From contig NZ_CALPCM010000020.1 in assembly GCF_943193015.1 (NCBI RefSeq), positions 1 to 50,955 of the forward strand: a DNA stretch of 50,955 nucleotides, given 5' to 3'. Below the pieces are notes generated by a model. The model saw only the letters and a list, made by a program, of their open reading frames with translations, had not been told where the DNA came from and ran no database searches. This DNA comes from Hominisplanchenecus_A murintestinalis (GTDB taxonomy: Bacteria; Bacillota; Clostridia; Lachnospirales; Lachnospiraceae). Numbering within the stretch: position 1 is the stretch's first letter; each line of letters opens with the position of its first letter. Made by a program: the position numbers and the translations under genes. This document shows positions 26,294 through 35,060 of the stretch, piece after piece.

Positions 26294-27684
26294 TTCACAC
26301 CTTCCCTGGTATCTTCCAGGATAATACCCTGTGCCAGCAGCGTATCGCGGATTTCATCTGCCCGGGCAAAATCTTTTGCTTTCCTTGCAGCCTGGCGTTC
26401 TTCTATCAGCTTTTCTACATCCTCCGCCAAAATCTCTTTTTCTTTCTCCAGAATCAGCCCTAAAATATCTGCAAGCTTTAAAAGTTCTCTATATACTGCT
26501 TCCACGTATGCTTTCGTACTCTGCTGTGTTACATTCGCATTCGCAAAACGCACCAGCTCAAAAACCGCCGAAATCGCGTCTGCAGTGTTAAAGTCATCAT
26601 CCATCGCCGCGTCAAACTTCTCTGCAAAACTGCCTGCTTCCTGCAGCCCCGCCTTCTCTTCGGCCGCCAGCTCTTCTCCCTGTGCACCCGCAAGCAAATC
26701 GCGCAGATGTTCCGCCGCATTCATGATACGCTCCAGCCCGTTTTTGGACGCCTCCATCAGCTCCTTGCTGAAATTCAGCGGGCTTCTATAGTGGGCGCTC
26801 AGCATAAAGAACCGCAGCACCTGAAGATCATACTGCTCGCTGATGTCCCGCACGGTAAAGAAGTTCCCAAGCGATTTTGACATCTTCCTATTATCAATAT
26901 TCAAAAATGCATTGTGCAGCCAGTATTTCGCAAACGGCACGCCATTGCAGCACTCGCTCTGGGCAATCTCATTTTCATGATGAGGAAATACTAAGTCTTC
27001 GCCTCCCGCATGGATATCAATCTCCGCCCCCAGATACTTTTTCGCCATAACAGAACACTCAATATGCCAGCCCGGACGCCCGTCGCTCCAGGGCGATTTC
27101 CAGAAAGGCTCGCCCTCCTTTTTCGGCTTCCAGAGCACAAAATCAAGCGCATCCTCTTTCTGGTTTTCCCCCGATACCAGCAAGGTACGGTTTCCTGAAC
27201 GCAAATCATCCAGATTCTTATGTGAAAGCTTTCCATATTCCGCAAACTTCCTGGTGCGGAAATAAACTGTCCCGTCCACATCATAAGCGTAACCCTTTTC
27301 AATCAGAGTCGAAATCATGTCCAGCATCCCGTCAATCTCCCGGGTAGCCAGCGGATGCGTCGTTGCCGGCCTCACATTCATACCCTCCATGTCTTTTTTA
27401 CATTCTGCAATATAACGGGTAGAAATCTCCTCAGCTGTCACTCCTTCTTCTATAGATTTTGCGATAATCTTATCGTCTACATCCGTAAAGTTCGAGACAT
27501 AGTTCACTTCATACCCTTTATGCTCCATATAACGGCGCACCGTATCAAATACAATCATCGGACGGGCATTCCCAATGTGTATCAGATTATAAACCGTTGG
27601 CCCACACACATACATCGTAACTTTCCCGGGCTGCAGCGGCACAAAATCCTCCTTCTGTTTTGTCAATGTATTATATACTTTCAT
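26278..27684 (-). CDS. cysS: Cysteinyl-tRNA synthetase
   Basis: 468 residues, class I. The HIGH motif is in VYNLIHIGNARPM and the KMSKS motif in NRKMSKSLGNF. The zinc site is formed by the N-terminal CGPTV cysteine with HIECSVM and HHENEIAQSE. It charges tRNA-Cys. It heads the cysS-mrnC-rlmB-sigH unit. A promoter lies 33 bases upstream, leaving too short a leader for a T-box, so it seems not to be controlled by uncharged tRNA at this promoter. Confidence 0.97.
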   Translation of the reverse strand: MKVYNTLTKQKEDFVPLQPGKVTMYVCGPTVYNLIHIGNARPMIVFDTVRRYMEHKGYEVNYVSNFTDVDDKIIAKSIEEGVTAEEISTRYIAECKKDMEGMNVRPATTHPLATREIDGMLDMISTLIEKGYAYDVDGTVYFRTRKFAEYGKLSHKNLDDLRSGNRTLLVSGENQKEDALDFVLWKPKKEGEPFWKSPWSDGRPGWHIECSVMAKKYLGAEIDIHAGGEDLVFPHHENEIAQSECCNGVPFAKYWLHNAFLNIDNRKMSKSLGNFFTVRDISEQYDLQVLRFFMLSAHYRSPLNFSKELMEASKNGLERIMNAAEHLRDLLAGAQGEELAAEEKAGLQEAGSFAEKFDAAMDDDFNTADAISAVFELVRFANANVTQQSTKAYVEAVYRELLKLADILGLILEKEKEILAEDVEKLIEERQAARKAKDFARADEIRDTLLAQGIILEDTREGVKWKRA

Positions 27685-27716
27685 ATCCTTGTCCTTTCTT
27701 CCTCAATGTTCCTTTA

Positions 27717-27745
27717 AGTCTATGCAATTCCTGACATTTTGTCAA
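27717..27745 (-). promoter_or_regulatory. cysS operon promoter
   Basis: On the minus strand TTGACA (27740-27745), a 17-base spacer, then TAGACT (27717-27722). A GCAGCAA/TTGCTGC hairpin lies just upstream near 27756-27776. Confidence 0.6.
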
Positions 27746-27844
27746 CTATAATAAGCAGCAATTCTGTGTTGCTGCCCTTATCCGTTTTGCATAGCCAACT
27801 GGCTGCGCTGCCATCGATATACAGAGTACGCATCGAACTTTCTA

Positions 27845-27873
27845 TTGACTTTTCTCTATATTTCCTGTAATAT
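27845..27873 (+). promoter_or_regulatory. Promoter for the NlpC/P60 gene
   Basis: TTGACT (27845-27850), a 17-base spacer, then TAATAT (27868-27873). The 75-base leader holds a small CGCCC/GGGCG hairpin near 27917. Confidence 0.6.
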
Positions 27874-27954
27874 TTATATTGATGTAATATTTTTGTAATG
27901 TTTTAGTAACTGTTCGCCCCCGACCGGGCGGCAGCACAATATCAAGGAGTATAT

Positions 27955-29832
27955 ATGAAAAAAAGGGGAATCATCGCCCTCTTCCTTGCAGGCGCCCTCA
28001 CCACCTCCCTTCCCGGGATGGATGTCGGCGCTGCATGGAAAAGTGACGCAAACGGCAGGTATTTTACCCAAAAGGCCAGTCCCGGCTATGCCGTCGGCTG
28101 GAAGAAGATTGGAAAATACCACTATTATTTCAATACAGACAAGTACGCCGCTGTCGGCTGGAAACTGATAAAGAATGACTGGTATTATTTTAACGCCAAA
28201 GGCAGGATGCTTTCCGGTATCTGGATTGACGGCTCTTACTTGGGCGCCGACGGGAAAATGGTTAAAAACACCGTCATTGACGGGATCCGGATTGATGAAA
28301 ACGGAAACCGTATAACTGACAATCCGACAGAAAGCACTACAGCAGGCACTACATCGTCAAAAGCGTTAAAGAATACCTGGGTTTTAAGGGACGGAAATAA
28401 GTATTATTATGATTACCGCGGAAAACTTGCTGCGGGGTTTTTTACTATCAAGGACGCTACGTACTATTTTGATCCCGACACAGGTATCCTCCAATCAGGG
28501 GTAGTCAAAGTCGGCAAAAAATATTATTACTTTGATCCCGATACAGGCGTCCAGAAAACAGGATACATCGTGCTAAAGGACGGTACGGGATATTATTTCA
28601 GCCCTAAAACAAAAGCTGCCTATAAAGGCTGGCACAAAATAGGAAAAAAGTATTATTATTTCAATTCTAAAGGCGTCCTGCAGCGCAACAAATGGATTAG
28701 CAAAAAATATTATGTGGATCACCTGGGACGAAGATGCAAGGGCTGGCTCACGTTAAACAACAAAACATACTATCTGAATCCCAAAACCGGAATCCGCACA
28801 AAGGGGCTTACGCGCATCGGAAACGATACTTATTATTTTAAGACAAACGGCGTCATGCTTCAGAATCAGTGGAAAAAGAACCGCTTTTTCCAGGCTGACG
28901 GAAAAATGGCTGTCAAGACATGGGTGAATAACCAGTATGTAAACGCGAACGGACGTATCACAAAGACAAAAAGCGCAGGCTTTTTCACTGAAAAAAAGAA
29001 AACTTATTACATACGGGCAAACCTTACGATGGCAAAAAACTGCTGGGAACTCATAAACAACAAGTGGTACTTCTTCAAATCTAACGGCGTTCTTTTAAAA
29101 AATGCCTGGAAAGACAACTACTATGTAGATGCAGACGGTGTCCGCGTTCTCGACCGCTTTTATACCATCAATAAGGTGACCTATCTTTTCCTGCCGGACG
29201 GAACTCTGGCGAAAGGATTTGCTGATTACAAAGAAAACCGTTATTATCTTGACCCTGTAAGCGGCGCGATGAAGACCGGGTTCCAACTCATAAATGGGCT
29301 GAATTATTATTTCGATCCGTCAAACGGAGTTATGGCCAGAAATACCGTATTGACGATTAATGACTCCGTTTACTCTTTTGACGCCAACGGAGCCGCTACC
29401 CTGGATGCCAGCGGTTATGCTATGGGACGCTCCATAGCGGAATACGCACAGAAGTTTATCGGCTATCCTTACTCATACGGCGGCGCTACCGATTTGACAA
29501 AAGGCGTAGACTGCTCCGGATTTGTGAAGCTGGTATTCCAGCATTTTGGCATCAAGCTGCCCCGTACCTCCCAGGCACAGGCGCTTGGCCACAATTCCAA
29601 AGAGCCCGGCGGACCGTTTGCCCAGGTTAAATATGTGTCAGAAAAGGAACTGTTGCCCGGGGACGTCATTGGCTATTATTACACTGCCCCTACCCATGTA
29701 GCCATCTACATTGGAAACGGCAAGGTTGTCCATGCTTCAAACAGCCAGCCTTATCCTAAGGGCGGCATAAAGATATCTGATTACGATTTAGGAAATCCTA
29801 AAAATATCACAAGAATCATGCGTTACTGGTAA
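27955..29832 (+). CDS. Secreted NlpC/P60 hydrolase with cell-wall-binding repeats
   Basis: 625 residues. A signal peptide (KKRG, hydrophobic core, VGAAW) is followed by more than a dozen aromatic wall-binding repeats (YYYF...GV...GW, residues about 30-480) and a C-terminal NlpC/P60 peptidase (about 490-625). The peptidase has Cys520 in GVDCSGF, His581 in THVAIYIG and His593 in VVHAS. The family cuts peptide stems of peptidoglycan, usually after D-iso-Glu. AAGGAG lies 6 bases before ATG 27955. It is a single gene, with a promoter at 27845 and a terminator at 29840. Confidence 0.94.
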   Translation: MKKRGIIALFLAGALTTSLPGMDVGAAWKSDANGRYFTQKASPGYAVGWKKIGKYHYYFNTDKYAAVGWKLIKNDWYYFNAKGRMLSGIWIDGSYLGADGKMVKNTVIDGIRIDENGNRITDNPTESTTAGTTSSKALKNTWVLRDGNKYYYDYRGKLAAGFFTIKDATYYFDPDTGILQSGVVKVGKKYYYFDPDTGVQKTGYIVLKDGTGYYFSPKTKAAYKGWHKIGKKYYYFNSKGVLQRNKWISKKYYVDHLGRRCKGWLTLNNKTYYLNPKTGIRTKGLTRIGNDTYYFKTNGVMLQNQWKKNRFFQADGKMAVKTWVNNQYVNANGRITKTKSAGFFTEKKKTYYIRANLTMAKNCWELINNKWYFFKSNGVLLKNAWKDNYYVDADGVRVLDRFYTINKVTYLFLPDGTLAKGFADYKENRYYLDPVSGAMKTGFQLINGLNYYFDPSNGVMARNTVLTINDSVYSFDANGAATLDASGYAMGRSIAEYAQKFIGYPYSYGGATDLTKGVDCSGFVKLVFQHFGIKLPRTSQAQALGHNSKEPGGPFAQVKYVSEKELLPGDVIGYYYTAPTHVAIYIGNGKVVHASNSQPYPKGGIKISDYDLGNPKNITRIMRYW

Positions 29833-29839
29833 AATAAAG

Positions 29840-29873
29840 CAGGAGAGGAACAATCAGTCCTCTCCTGTTTTCG
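29840..29873. terminator. Bidirectional intrinsic terminator
   Basis: CAGGAGAGGA, 8-base loop, TCCTCTCCTG, then TTTTCGTC. On the opposite strand the stem is followed by CTTTATTTT. It serves the convergent NlpC/P60 gene and dapB. Confidence 0.85.
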
Positions 29874-29895
29874 TCTCTATAAAACCTTTTCAATT

Positions 29896-30654
29896 TTACC
29901 CATTTATCACATCGCTCATATCATAAAGCCCCGGCGCTTTGCCTGCCAGGAATTTTGCCGCCTGGATGGCTCCCTTGCCAAATACAGCCTTTGAATACGC
30001 TGTGTGGCTAAAGGTCACCACCTCGTCTGTCCCTGCGAAAATCACATCATGCTCTCCTACGATATTTCCGCCGCGCACTGCGGAAATACCAATTTCTTTC
30101 GCACCTCTCGCTTTTCTCTCCTGGCTTCGGTCATATTTGTAAACATACGCATTGTCAAGCGCCTCGTTTAAGCTGTCCGCCATCGCGAGCGCTGTGCCGC
30201 TGGGGGCGTCTACTTTATACTTGTGATGCTTCTCTACAATTTCCATATCAAACCCTGCCGGCGCAAATACCTTTGCCGCTTCTTTCAAAAGCTTCAGAAG
30301 CGTATTAACGCCCAGCGACATATTTGCCGAACGCAGAACCGCCACCTTCTCTGAGGTATCTTTTACCTTCTGAATCTGCTCTTCTGAAAGCCCTGTAGTG
30401 CATACGACTACAGGAAGCTTTCTCTCCACGCAGTAGTCCAGCAATGCCTCTTCTGCTTTCGGCGATGCGAAATCAATGACGGCGTCCGCCTCTACATGAC
30501 ATGCGCGGATATCTGTAAAGACCGGATAATCATTCTGTCTATTATCACAGATATCAATCCCGGCCACGATTTCTGCTTCGGGATCCTCTTTTACAAGCCC
30601 GGAAATCATCTGCCCCATATGGCCGTTACAGCCGTGCATTATGATTTTTATCAT
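29896..30654 (-). CDS. dapB: 4-hydroxy-tetrahydrodipicolinate reductase
   Basis: 252 residues. The N-terminal nucleotide-binding motif is HGCNGHMGQM. The catalytic EKHHKYKVDAPSGTALAMAD segment has the conserved His and Lys. It reduces the DapA product with NAD(P)H, in the pathway to lysine and to meso-diaminopimelate, the cross-linking residue of the wall. It lies 19 bases after dapA and shares its lysine-riboswitch control. Confidence 0.96.
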   Translation of the reverse strand: MIKIIMHGCNGHMGQMISGLVKEDPEAEIVAGIDICDNRQNDYPVFTDIRACHVEADAVIDFASPKAEEALLDYCVERKLPVVVCTTGLSEEQIQKVKDTSEKVAVLRSANMSLGVNTLLKLLKEAAKVFAPAGFDMEIVEKHHKYKVDAPSGTALAMADSLNEALDNAYVYKYDRSQERKARGAKEIGISAVRGGNIVGEHDVIFAGTDEVVTFSHTAYSKAVFGKGAIQAAKFLAGKAPGLYDMSDVING

Positions 30655-30673
30655 CTCGTACTCCTCCTCAGCT

Positions 30674-31564
30674 TTACGCTAATTCAATTCCAAAGTCCTT
30701 TAATGCCTGTGCCAGCTTTGGTACGTTTTTCTCCTCCATATCAGTCAGCGGCCCACGCAGGGTTCCCGCATTTTTCCCCATCAGGTTCAGCGCTGCTTTC
30801 ACCGGAATAGGATTTACTTCACAGAACAACGCATCTGCCAGAGGCAGCGCTTTCAGCTGCAGCTCACGGCTCTCTTTCACCTTGCCATCCAGGTAAAGCT
30901 GTACGATATCATGCGTCTGCTTCGGCGCGACATTAGAAAGTACAGAAATCACACCGATACCGCCCAGAGAAAGAATCGGGACAATCTGGTCGTCATTACC
31001 CGAATAAATATCAATGCATCCGTCTGCAAGCTGTGCCAGCTTCGCAATCTGTGAAATATTCCCGCTTGCTTCTTTAATCGCTACGATGTTTTCCACATTT
31101 TTCGCCAGCTCTACGGCCGTCTCCGGCTGAATGTTGCATCCTGTCCGGCTGGGCACATTATACAGGATAATCGGCAGCCTCACCGCATTTGCCACTGTTG
31201 TAAAGTGCTGAACCAGCCCTTTCTGCGTCGCCTTATTATAATACGGAGTTACCAGCAAAAGCCCGTCTGCCCCGAATTTCTCTGCCTCCTGCGAGAGATA
31301 GACTGCGGTTTCCGTGCAGTTAGAACCCGTTCCCGCAACCACCGGAATTCTCTTCGCCACTTTGTCAACCGCAAACTTGATAACCTCCAAATGCTCCTCA
31401 TGGCTCAATGTAGAAGACTCTCCCGTCGTTCCGCAAATGATAAGGGCATCTGTGGAATTCGCAATCTGTTCCTCTATCAGTGTTCCCAAAACCTCGTAAT
31501 TTACATCTCCATTTTCTTTCATCGGCGTGACAATCGCAACGCCTGCACCTGTAAAGATAGCCAT
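30674..31564 (-). CDS. dapA: 4-hydroxy-tetrahydrodipicolinate synthase
   Basis: 296 residues, a TIM-barrel aldolase. GTTGES is at 45-50, Tyr135 in ILYNVPSRTG, and the Schiff-base Lys164 in VAIKEASGN. It joins pyruvate and aspartate semialdehyde, the first step unique to lysine and diaminopimelate synthesis. AAAGGAGG precedes ATG 31564. A lysine riboswitch with its own terminator fills the leader, so expression drops when lysine is plentiful. Confidence 0.97.
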   Translation of the reverse strand: MAIFTGAGVAIVTPMKENGDVNYEVLGTLIEEQIANSTDALIICGTTGESSTLSHEEHLEVIKFAVDKVAKRIPVVAGTGSNCTETAVYLSQEAEKFGADGLLLVTPYYNKATQKGLVQHFTTVANAVRLPIILYNVPSRTGCNIQPETAVELAKNVENIVAIKEASGNISQIAKLAQLADGCIDIYSGNDDQIVPILSLGGIGVISVLSNVAPKQTHDIVQLYLDGKVKESRELQLKALPLADALFCEVNPIPVKAALNLMGKNAGTLRGPLTDMEEKNVPKLAQALKDFGIELA

Positions 31565-31642
31565 TTGTTTTCCTCCTTTTTCTCAAATCTCACTTCCGGT
31601 ATGAATACACAGCCCCTGCCCCGCAGGAACTTTCCTGTAAGG

Positions 31643-31671
31643 CAAAAAGAGCAGGCCGCCGGGCCTGCTCT
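31643..31671 (-). terminator. Riboswitch-controlled terminator before dapA
   Basis: On the minus strand AGAGCAGGCC, CGGC loop, GGCCTGCTCT, then TTTTT. Its 5' arm can alternatively pair with the 3' side of the aptamer P1 stem. Confidence 0.9.
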
Positions 31672-31700
31672 AAAGAATCTTTCCGTATATCCGTTTCTTC

Positions 31701-31874
31701 TTCAGAGAGCTCCCCATCAGACAGTGATGAGAGTCATGCAGCTCTTCACTGCATGCCCAAGAGTACAGCTTTCAGGTACTGCACCTTTCGGCGTCCTCCC
31801 CTTTCTCCCATGTTCCCCTGTGCCTGAACACATCCGATGAGCTACTCTTGAAGCACGCGACCTCTACTCTAAAA
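31701..31874 (-). promoter_or_regulatory. Lysine riboswitch (L box)
   Basis: On the minus strand the conserved core is seen in order: AGAGGTCGCG, CTTCAAGAGTA, AAAGGGGAGGACGCCGAA, TTGGGCATGCA, and CACTGTCTGATGGGGAGC. This matches the five-helix lysine aptamer of Bacillus lysC. P1 can form between TTTAGAG (5') and CTCTGAA (3'). A promoter ends just upstream and a terminator hairpin lies at 31643-31671, so control is by premature termination when lysine binds. Confidence 0.93.
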
Positions 31875-31881
31875 TATGAAT

Positions 31882-31910
31882 TTATTCCACAACTGTTCCG
31901 TATGCGTCAA
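31882..31910 (-). promoter_or_regulatory. dapA-dapB promoter
   Basis: On the minus strand TTGACG (31905-31910), a 17-base spacer, then GAATAA (31882-31887). The predicted start near 31875 coincides with the 5' end of the aptamer. Confidence 0.55.
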
Positions 31911-31939
31911 CTAATAGTTATGTTCTCTTAACTATAGCA

Positions 31940-33757
31940 TTAATGAAAATCCTTGTCAACGTCAGATTTCATCTCCTGTTTCGCGATTTCCAGAGCCAGC
32001 TCTTCGAGCTGCTGCTCCTCTACTGTTCCCGGAGCTCCTGTCATCAGGCAGGATGCGTCTTTCACCTTCGGGAAGGCGATAACTTCACGGATACTGTCCT
32101 CCCCTGCCATCAGCATAACCAGCCTATCCAGACCGTATGCCAGTCCTGCATGGGGCGGAACGCCATATTTAAATGCGCTCAGCAGGAAGCCAAACTGGTC
32201 TTCTGCTCTTTCCTTCGAAAATCCCAGCACTTCAAACATCTTGGACTGAATATCATCCTGGTGGATTCTCACGCTTCCGCCGCCGATTTCATTGCCGTTC
32301 AGGGTGATATCGTAAGCCTTTGCGCGGACAGCGCCCGGATCCGTATCAATTTTATCCAAATCTTCTTCCATAGGCATGGTAAACGGATGATGCATCGCCA
32401 CATACCTGTCCTCTTCCTCAGAGTATTCCAACAGTGGGAATTCCGTAATCCACAGGAATTTATATTCATCCTTTTTCAGCAGCCCCAGGCTCTTCGCGAT
32501 TTCCAGACGAAGCGCCCCCAGCACGTTCCACACAATTTTATTTTTGTCAGCTGCAAAGAGAAGTAAATCTCCCGGTTTTCCTTCCAGCGCCTTCACAATC
32601 GCCGCCAATTCTTCCTCTGTCATGAATTTTGCAAACGAAGACTTGTATGAGCCGTCATCATTAATGGCCAGATATGCCAGTCCTTTTGCACCGTACCCTT
32701 TCGCAAACTCTACCAGAGCGTCAATCTTCTTTCTCGGCATCTTTCCCTGTCCGCCGGCATTGATTCCCCTGACACTGCCGCCGTTCTCCAGCGCACCTGT
32801 AAATACACCGAAACCGCAGCTCTTTACCAGCTCAGAAATATCCTTCAACTCCATGCCAAAACGCGTATCAGGCTTATCTGACCCAAATCTGTCCATCGCT
32901 TCTTTCCAGGTCATCCTTGGAATCGGAAGCGGCACTTCCACGCCCACGGCATCCCTGAAAATCTTAGCCAGAAGCCTTTCATTTACATCAATCACATCGT
33001 CAATATCTACGAACGAAAGCTCCAGGTCAATCTGCGTAAACTCCGGCTGTCTGTCCGCCCGCAAGTCCTCATCGCGGAAACACTTCGCAATCTGAAAATA
33101 CCTGTCATATCCCGAACACATCAAAAGCTGTTTAAACAGCTGCGGTGACTGTGGAAGCGCATAAAAATGCCCCGTATGGATACGGCTCGGCACCAAATAG
33201 TCCCTCGCCCCTTCCGGCGTACTTTTTATCAGAATCGGAGTCTCTATCTCCAGAAAGCCTTCGTCCGCCAGAAACTGCCGCGCAGAATTTGCTACCAGGC
33301 TGCGCAGCATCAGGTTCCGCTGCAGGTTCGGACGGCGTAAGTCAAGAAAACGGTATTTCAGCCTCAGCTCATCTTTTGTCTTGATATCCTCCTCAATCGG
33401 AAACGGCGGCGTCTCAGACTCTGAAAGAATCCGAAGCTGCTCCGCACGGATTTCAATTTCCCCGGTAGCCAGGTTTTCATTTACAGCCCCCTCCCGCATC
33501 TCCACACGGCCTGCGACTGCGATTACAAACTCGCTTCTCAGCTTTCCGGCTTTCTCAAACCCGTCTGCCCCAACGTCTTTTTCATCAAATACAATCTGCA
33601 GAAGCCCGGAACGGTCGCGCAAATCCACAAAAATCAGGCTGCCCAGATTTCTTCTCTTCTGCACCCATCCCATCACTGTTACCTGGCTCCCCACATTTGC
33701 CGTTCCAAGTTCCGTACACCTGTGAGATCTTTTCAATCCCTTCATTGATTCTGCCAT
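31940..33757 (-). CDS. aspS: Aspartyl-tRNA synthetase
   Basis: 605 residues, class IIb with an N-terminal OB anticodon domain (GWVQKRRNLG), motif 2 CFRDEDLRADRQPEFTQIDLE, the bacterial insertion domain in the middle, and motif 3 GLAYGLDRLVMLM. It charges tRNA-Asp. ATG 33757 follows GAGGAGA by 8 bases and gives the usual MAESMKGLKR start; the GTG at 33778 would place the ribosome site inside the gene. It is the last gene of the relA-hisS-aspS run, 52 bases after hisS. Confidence 0.96.
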   Translation of the reverse strand: MAESMKGLKRSHRCTELGTANVGSQVTVMGWVQKRRNLGSLIFVDLRDRSGLLQIVFDEKDVGADGFEKAGKLRSEFVIAVAGRVEMREGAVNENLATGEIEIRAEQLRILSESETPPFPIEEDIKTKDELRLKYRFLDLRRPNLQRNLMLRSLVANSARQFLADEGFLEIETPILIKSTPEGARDYLVPSRIHTGHFYALPQSPQLFKQLLMCSGYDRYFQIAKCFRDEDLRADRQPEFTQIDLELSFVDIDDVIDVNERLLAKIFRDAVGVEVPLPIPRMTWKEAMDRFGSDKPDTRFGMELKDISELVKSCGFGVFTGALENGGSVRGINAGGQGKMPRKKIDALVEFAKGYGAKGLAYLAINDDGSYKSSFAKFMTEEELAAIVKALEGKPGDLLLFAADKNKIVWNVLGALRLEIAKSLGLLKKDEYKFLWITEFPLLEYSEEEDRYVAMHHPFTMPMEEDLDKIDTDPGAVRAKAYDITLNGNEIGGGSVRIHQDDIQSKMFEVLGFSKERAEDQFGFLLSAFKYGVPPHAGLAYGLDRLVMLMAGEDSIREVIAFPKVKDASCLMTGAPGTVEEQQLEELALEIAKQEMKSDVDKDFH

Positions 33758-33809
33758 TCTCTGTCTCTCCTCTTTCACTCATATTTCAGCAGCCGTGCGC
33801 TGCTGTTCT

Positions 33810-35060
33810 TTAACGGTTAAAATATTCTTTAATCTCGGTATATCCTTCCGCCGTCAGCTGTTCCTTCTGGAATTTCTTATTTTTCTTCATCACCGCTACA
33901 GTAACCTGCTTTCCCTGGCTGCGCTCGGCTTCCGCCTCTTTAAAAATCTTCAAAAGACCTTCCTTCGGCATATTTTTCTCCATAAGGAACGCCGTCTTTC
34001 CTTTCTTCGCCGGAATCTGGTAATCTTTCTCCAGAAGAAGCATTACGATACGCTCAAAACCAATCGAAAATCCACATGCACAAGTCTGGTTTCCTGTAAA
34101 TTTCCCAATCATCTCATCGTAACGGCCGCCGCCCCCTACAGAGCCGCCAAACCCGTCAATGCTAATTTCAAAAATCGGACCTGTATAATAAGACATGCCC
34201 CTTACCAGCGTAGGATCAAACACAATCTTGAAGTCCGCCGTTTTCACCGCCTCCACACTCTCAATAATTGTCTCCATATCTTCCGCCGTCTTTTCATCCA
34301 GCACGCCTGCCAGCTTTTCTTTTAAATACCTCACGCCTGCCAGATTATTCGTAACTCCCTCAAACAGCTCCAGGTATCTATCAACGCATTCCTTTCCAAA
34401 ACCTTCCTTTTCCAGTTCAGCCGCCACGCCCTCCATGCCGATTTTATCCATCTTATCCAGGATAATAAATACCAAATCATAACTCTCTTCCGGAAATCCG
34501 CTGTATTTTGCCATAGCCTTTAAAATTTTCCTATCGTTGATACGAATTGTAAAACCTTCGAAATCCAATTTTCCTACCAAAGTAGATGTCGCTAAAATCA
34601 GTTCAATCTCCGCTAAAATCGTCGGCTCTCCCAAAATATCAATATCACACTGCATAAATTGGCGGAAACGCCCCCTCTGAGGTCTGTCTGCCCGCCACAC
34701 ATTCCCCATCTGCAGAGCCTTGAACGGCGAAGGCAGATCATTGGCATTGTTTGCATAATACCTGGAAAGAGGAACCGTCAAATCATAGCGCAGCCCGCTG
34801 TCCACCAGGTCGCCTTCCGTCTCGGCAGTGTCAAGCTTCAGCTTCTCCCCGCGTTTCAGAATTTTAAAAATCAGTTTCTCATTTTCCCCTCCCTGTTTGC
34901 TGGAAAGGTTTTCGATGTGCTCCACGCACGGCGTCTCTATAGATGAAAACCCAAATGCCCCATACGTTTCTTTAATCAACTGGATAACATAATCCCGGAT
35001 TTCCATTTCCCTGGGGGAGATATCTTTCATGCCGGTCACCGGCTTCTTCTTCAGGCTCAT
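33810..35060 (-). CDS. hisS: Histidyl-tRNA synthetase
   Basis: 416 residues, class II. Motif 2 reads VWRADRPQRGRFRQFMQCDIDI, the form shared with eukaryotic-type HisRS rather than the E. coli type. The histidine motif is RGMSYYTGPIFE (usually RGLDYYT) with the catalytic Arg kept, and motif 3 is CGFSIGFERIVML. The C-terminal anticodon domain is short. It charges tRNA-His. Its ATG overlaps the stop of the HD-GYP gene by 4 bases. Confidence 0.93.
   Translation of the reverse strand: MSLKKKPVTGMKDISPREMEIRDYVIQLIKETYGAFGFSSIETPCVEHIENLSSKQGGENEKLIFKILKRGEKLKLDTAETEGDLVDSGLRYDLTVPLSRYYANNANDLPSPFKALQMGNVWRADRPQRGRFRQFMQCDIDILGEPTILAEIELILATSTLVGKLDFEGFTIRINDRKILKAMAKYSGFPEESYDLVFIILDKMDKIGMEGVAAELEKEGFGKECVDRYLELFEGVTNNLAGVRYLKEKLAGVLDEKTAEDMETIIESVEAVKTADFKIVFDPTLVRGMSYYTGPIFEISIDGFGGSVGGGGRYDEMIGKFTGNQTCACGFSIGFERIVMLLLEKDYQIPAKKGKTAFLMEKNMPKEGLLKIFKEAEAERSQGKQVTVAVMKKNKKFQKEQLTAEGYTEIKEYFNR

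Noticed and set aside
27685..27954. T-box control of cysS
   Set aside because: The promoter is 33 bases from the gene and no T-box sequence or specifier stem is seen.
31205..31840. 211-codon + strand open frame over dapA and the riboswitch
   Set aside because: It is the complement of a real gene and a structured RNA, with no ribosome site or recognisable protein features.
33758..33778. GTG start of aspS
   Set aside because: The GAGGAGA ribosome site lies inside this extension and points to ATG 33757.
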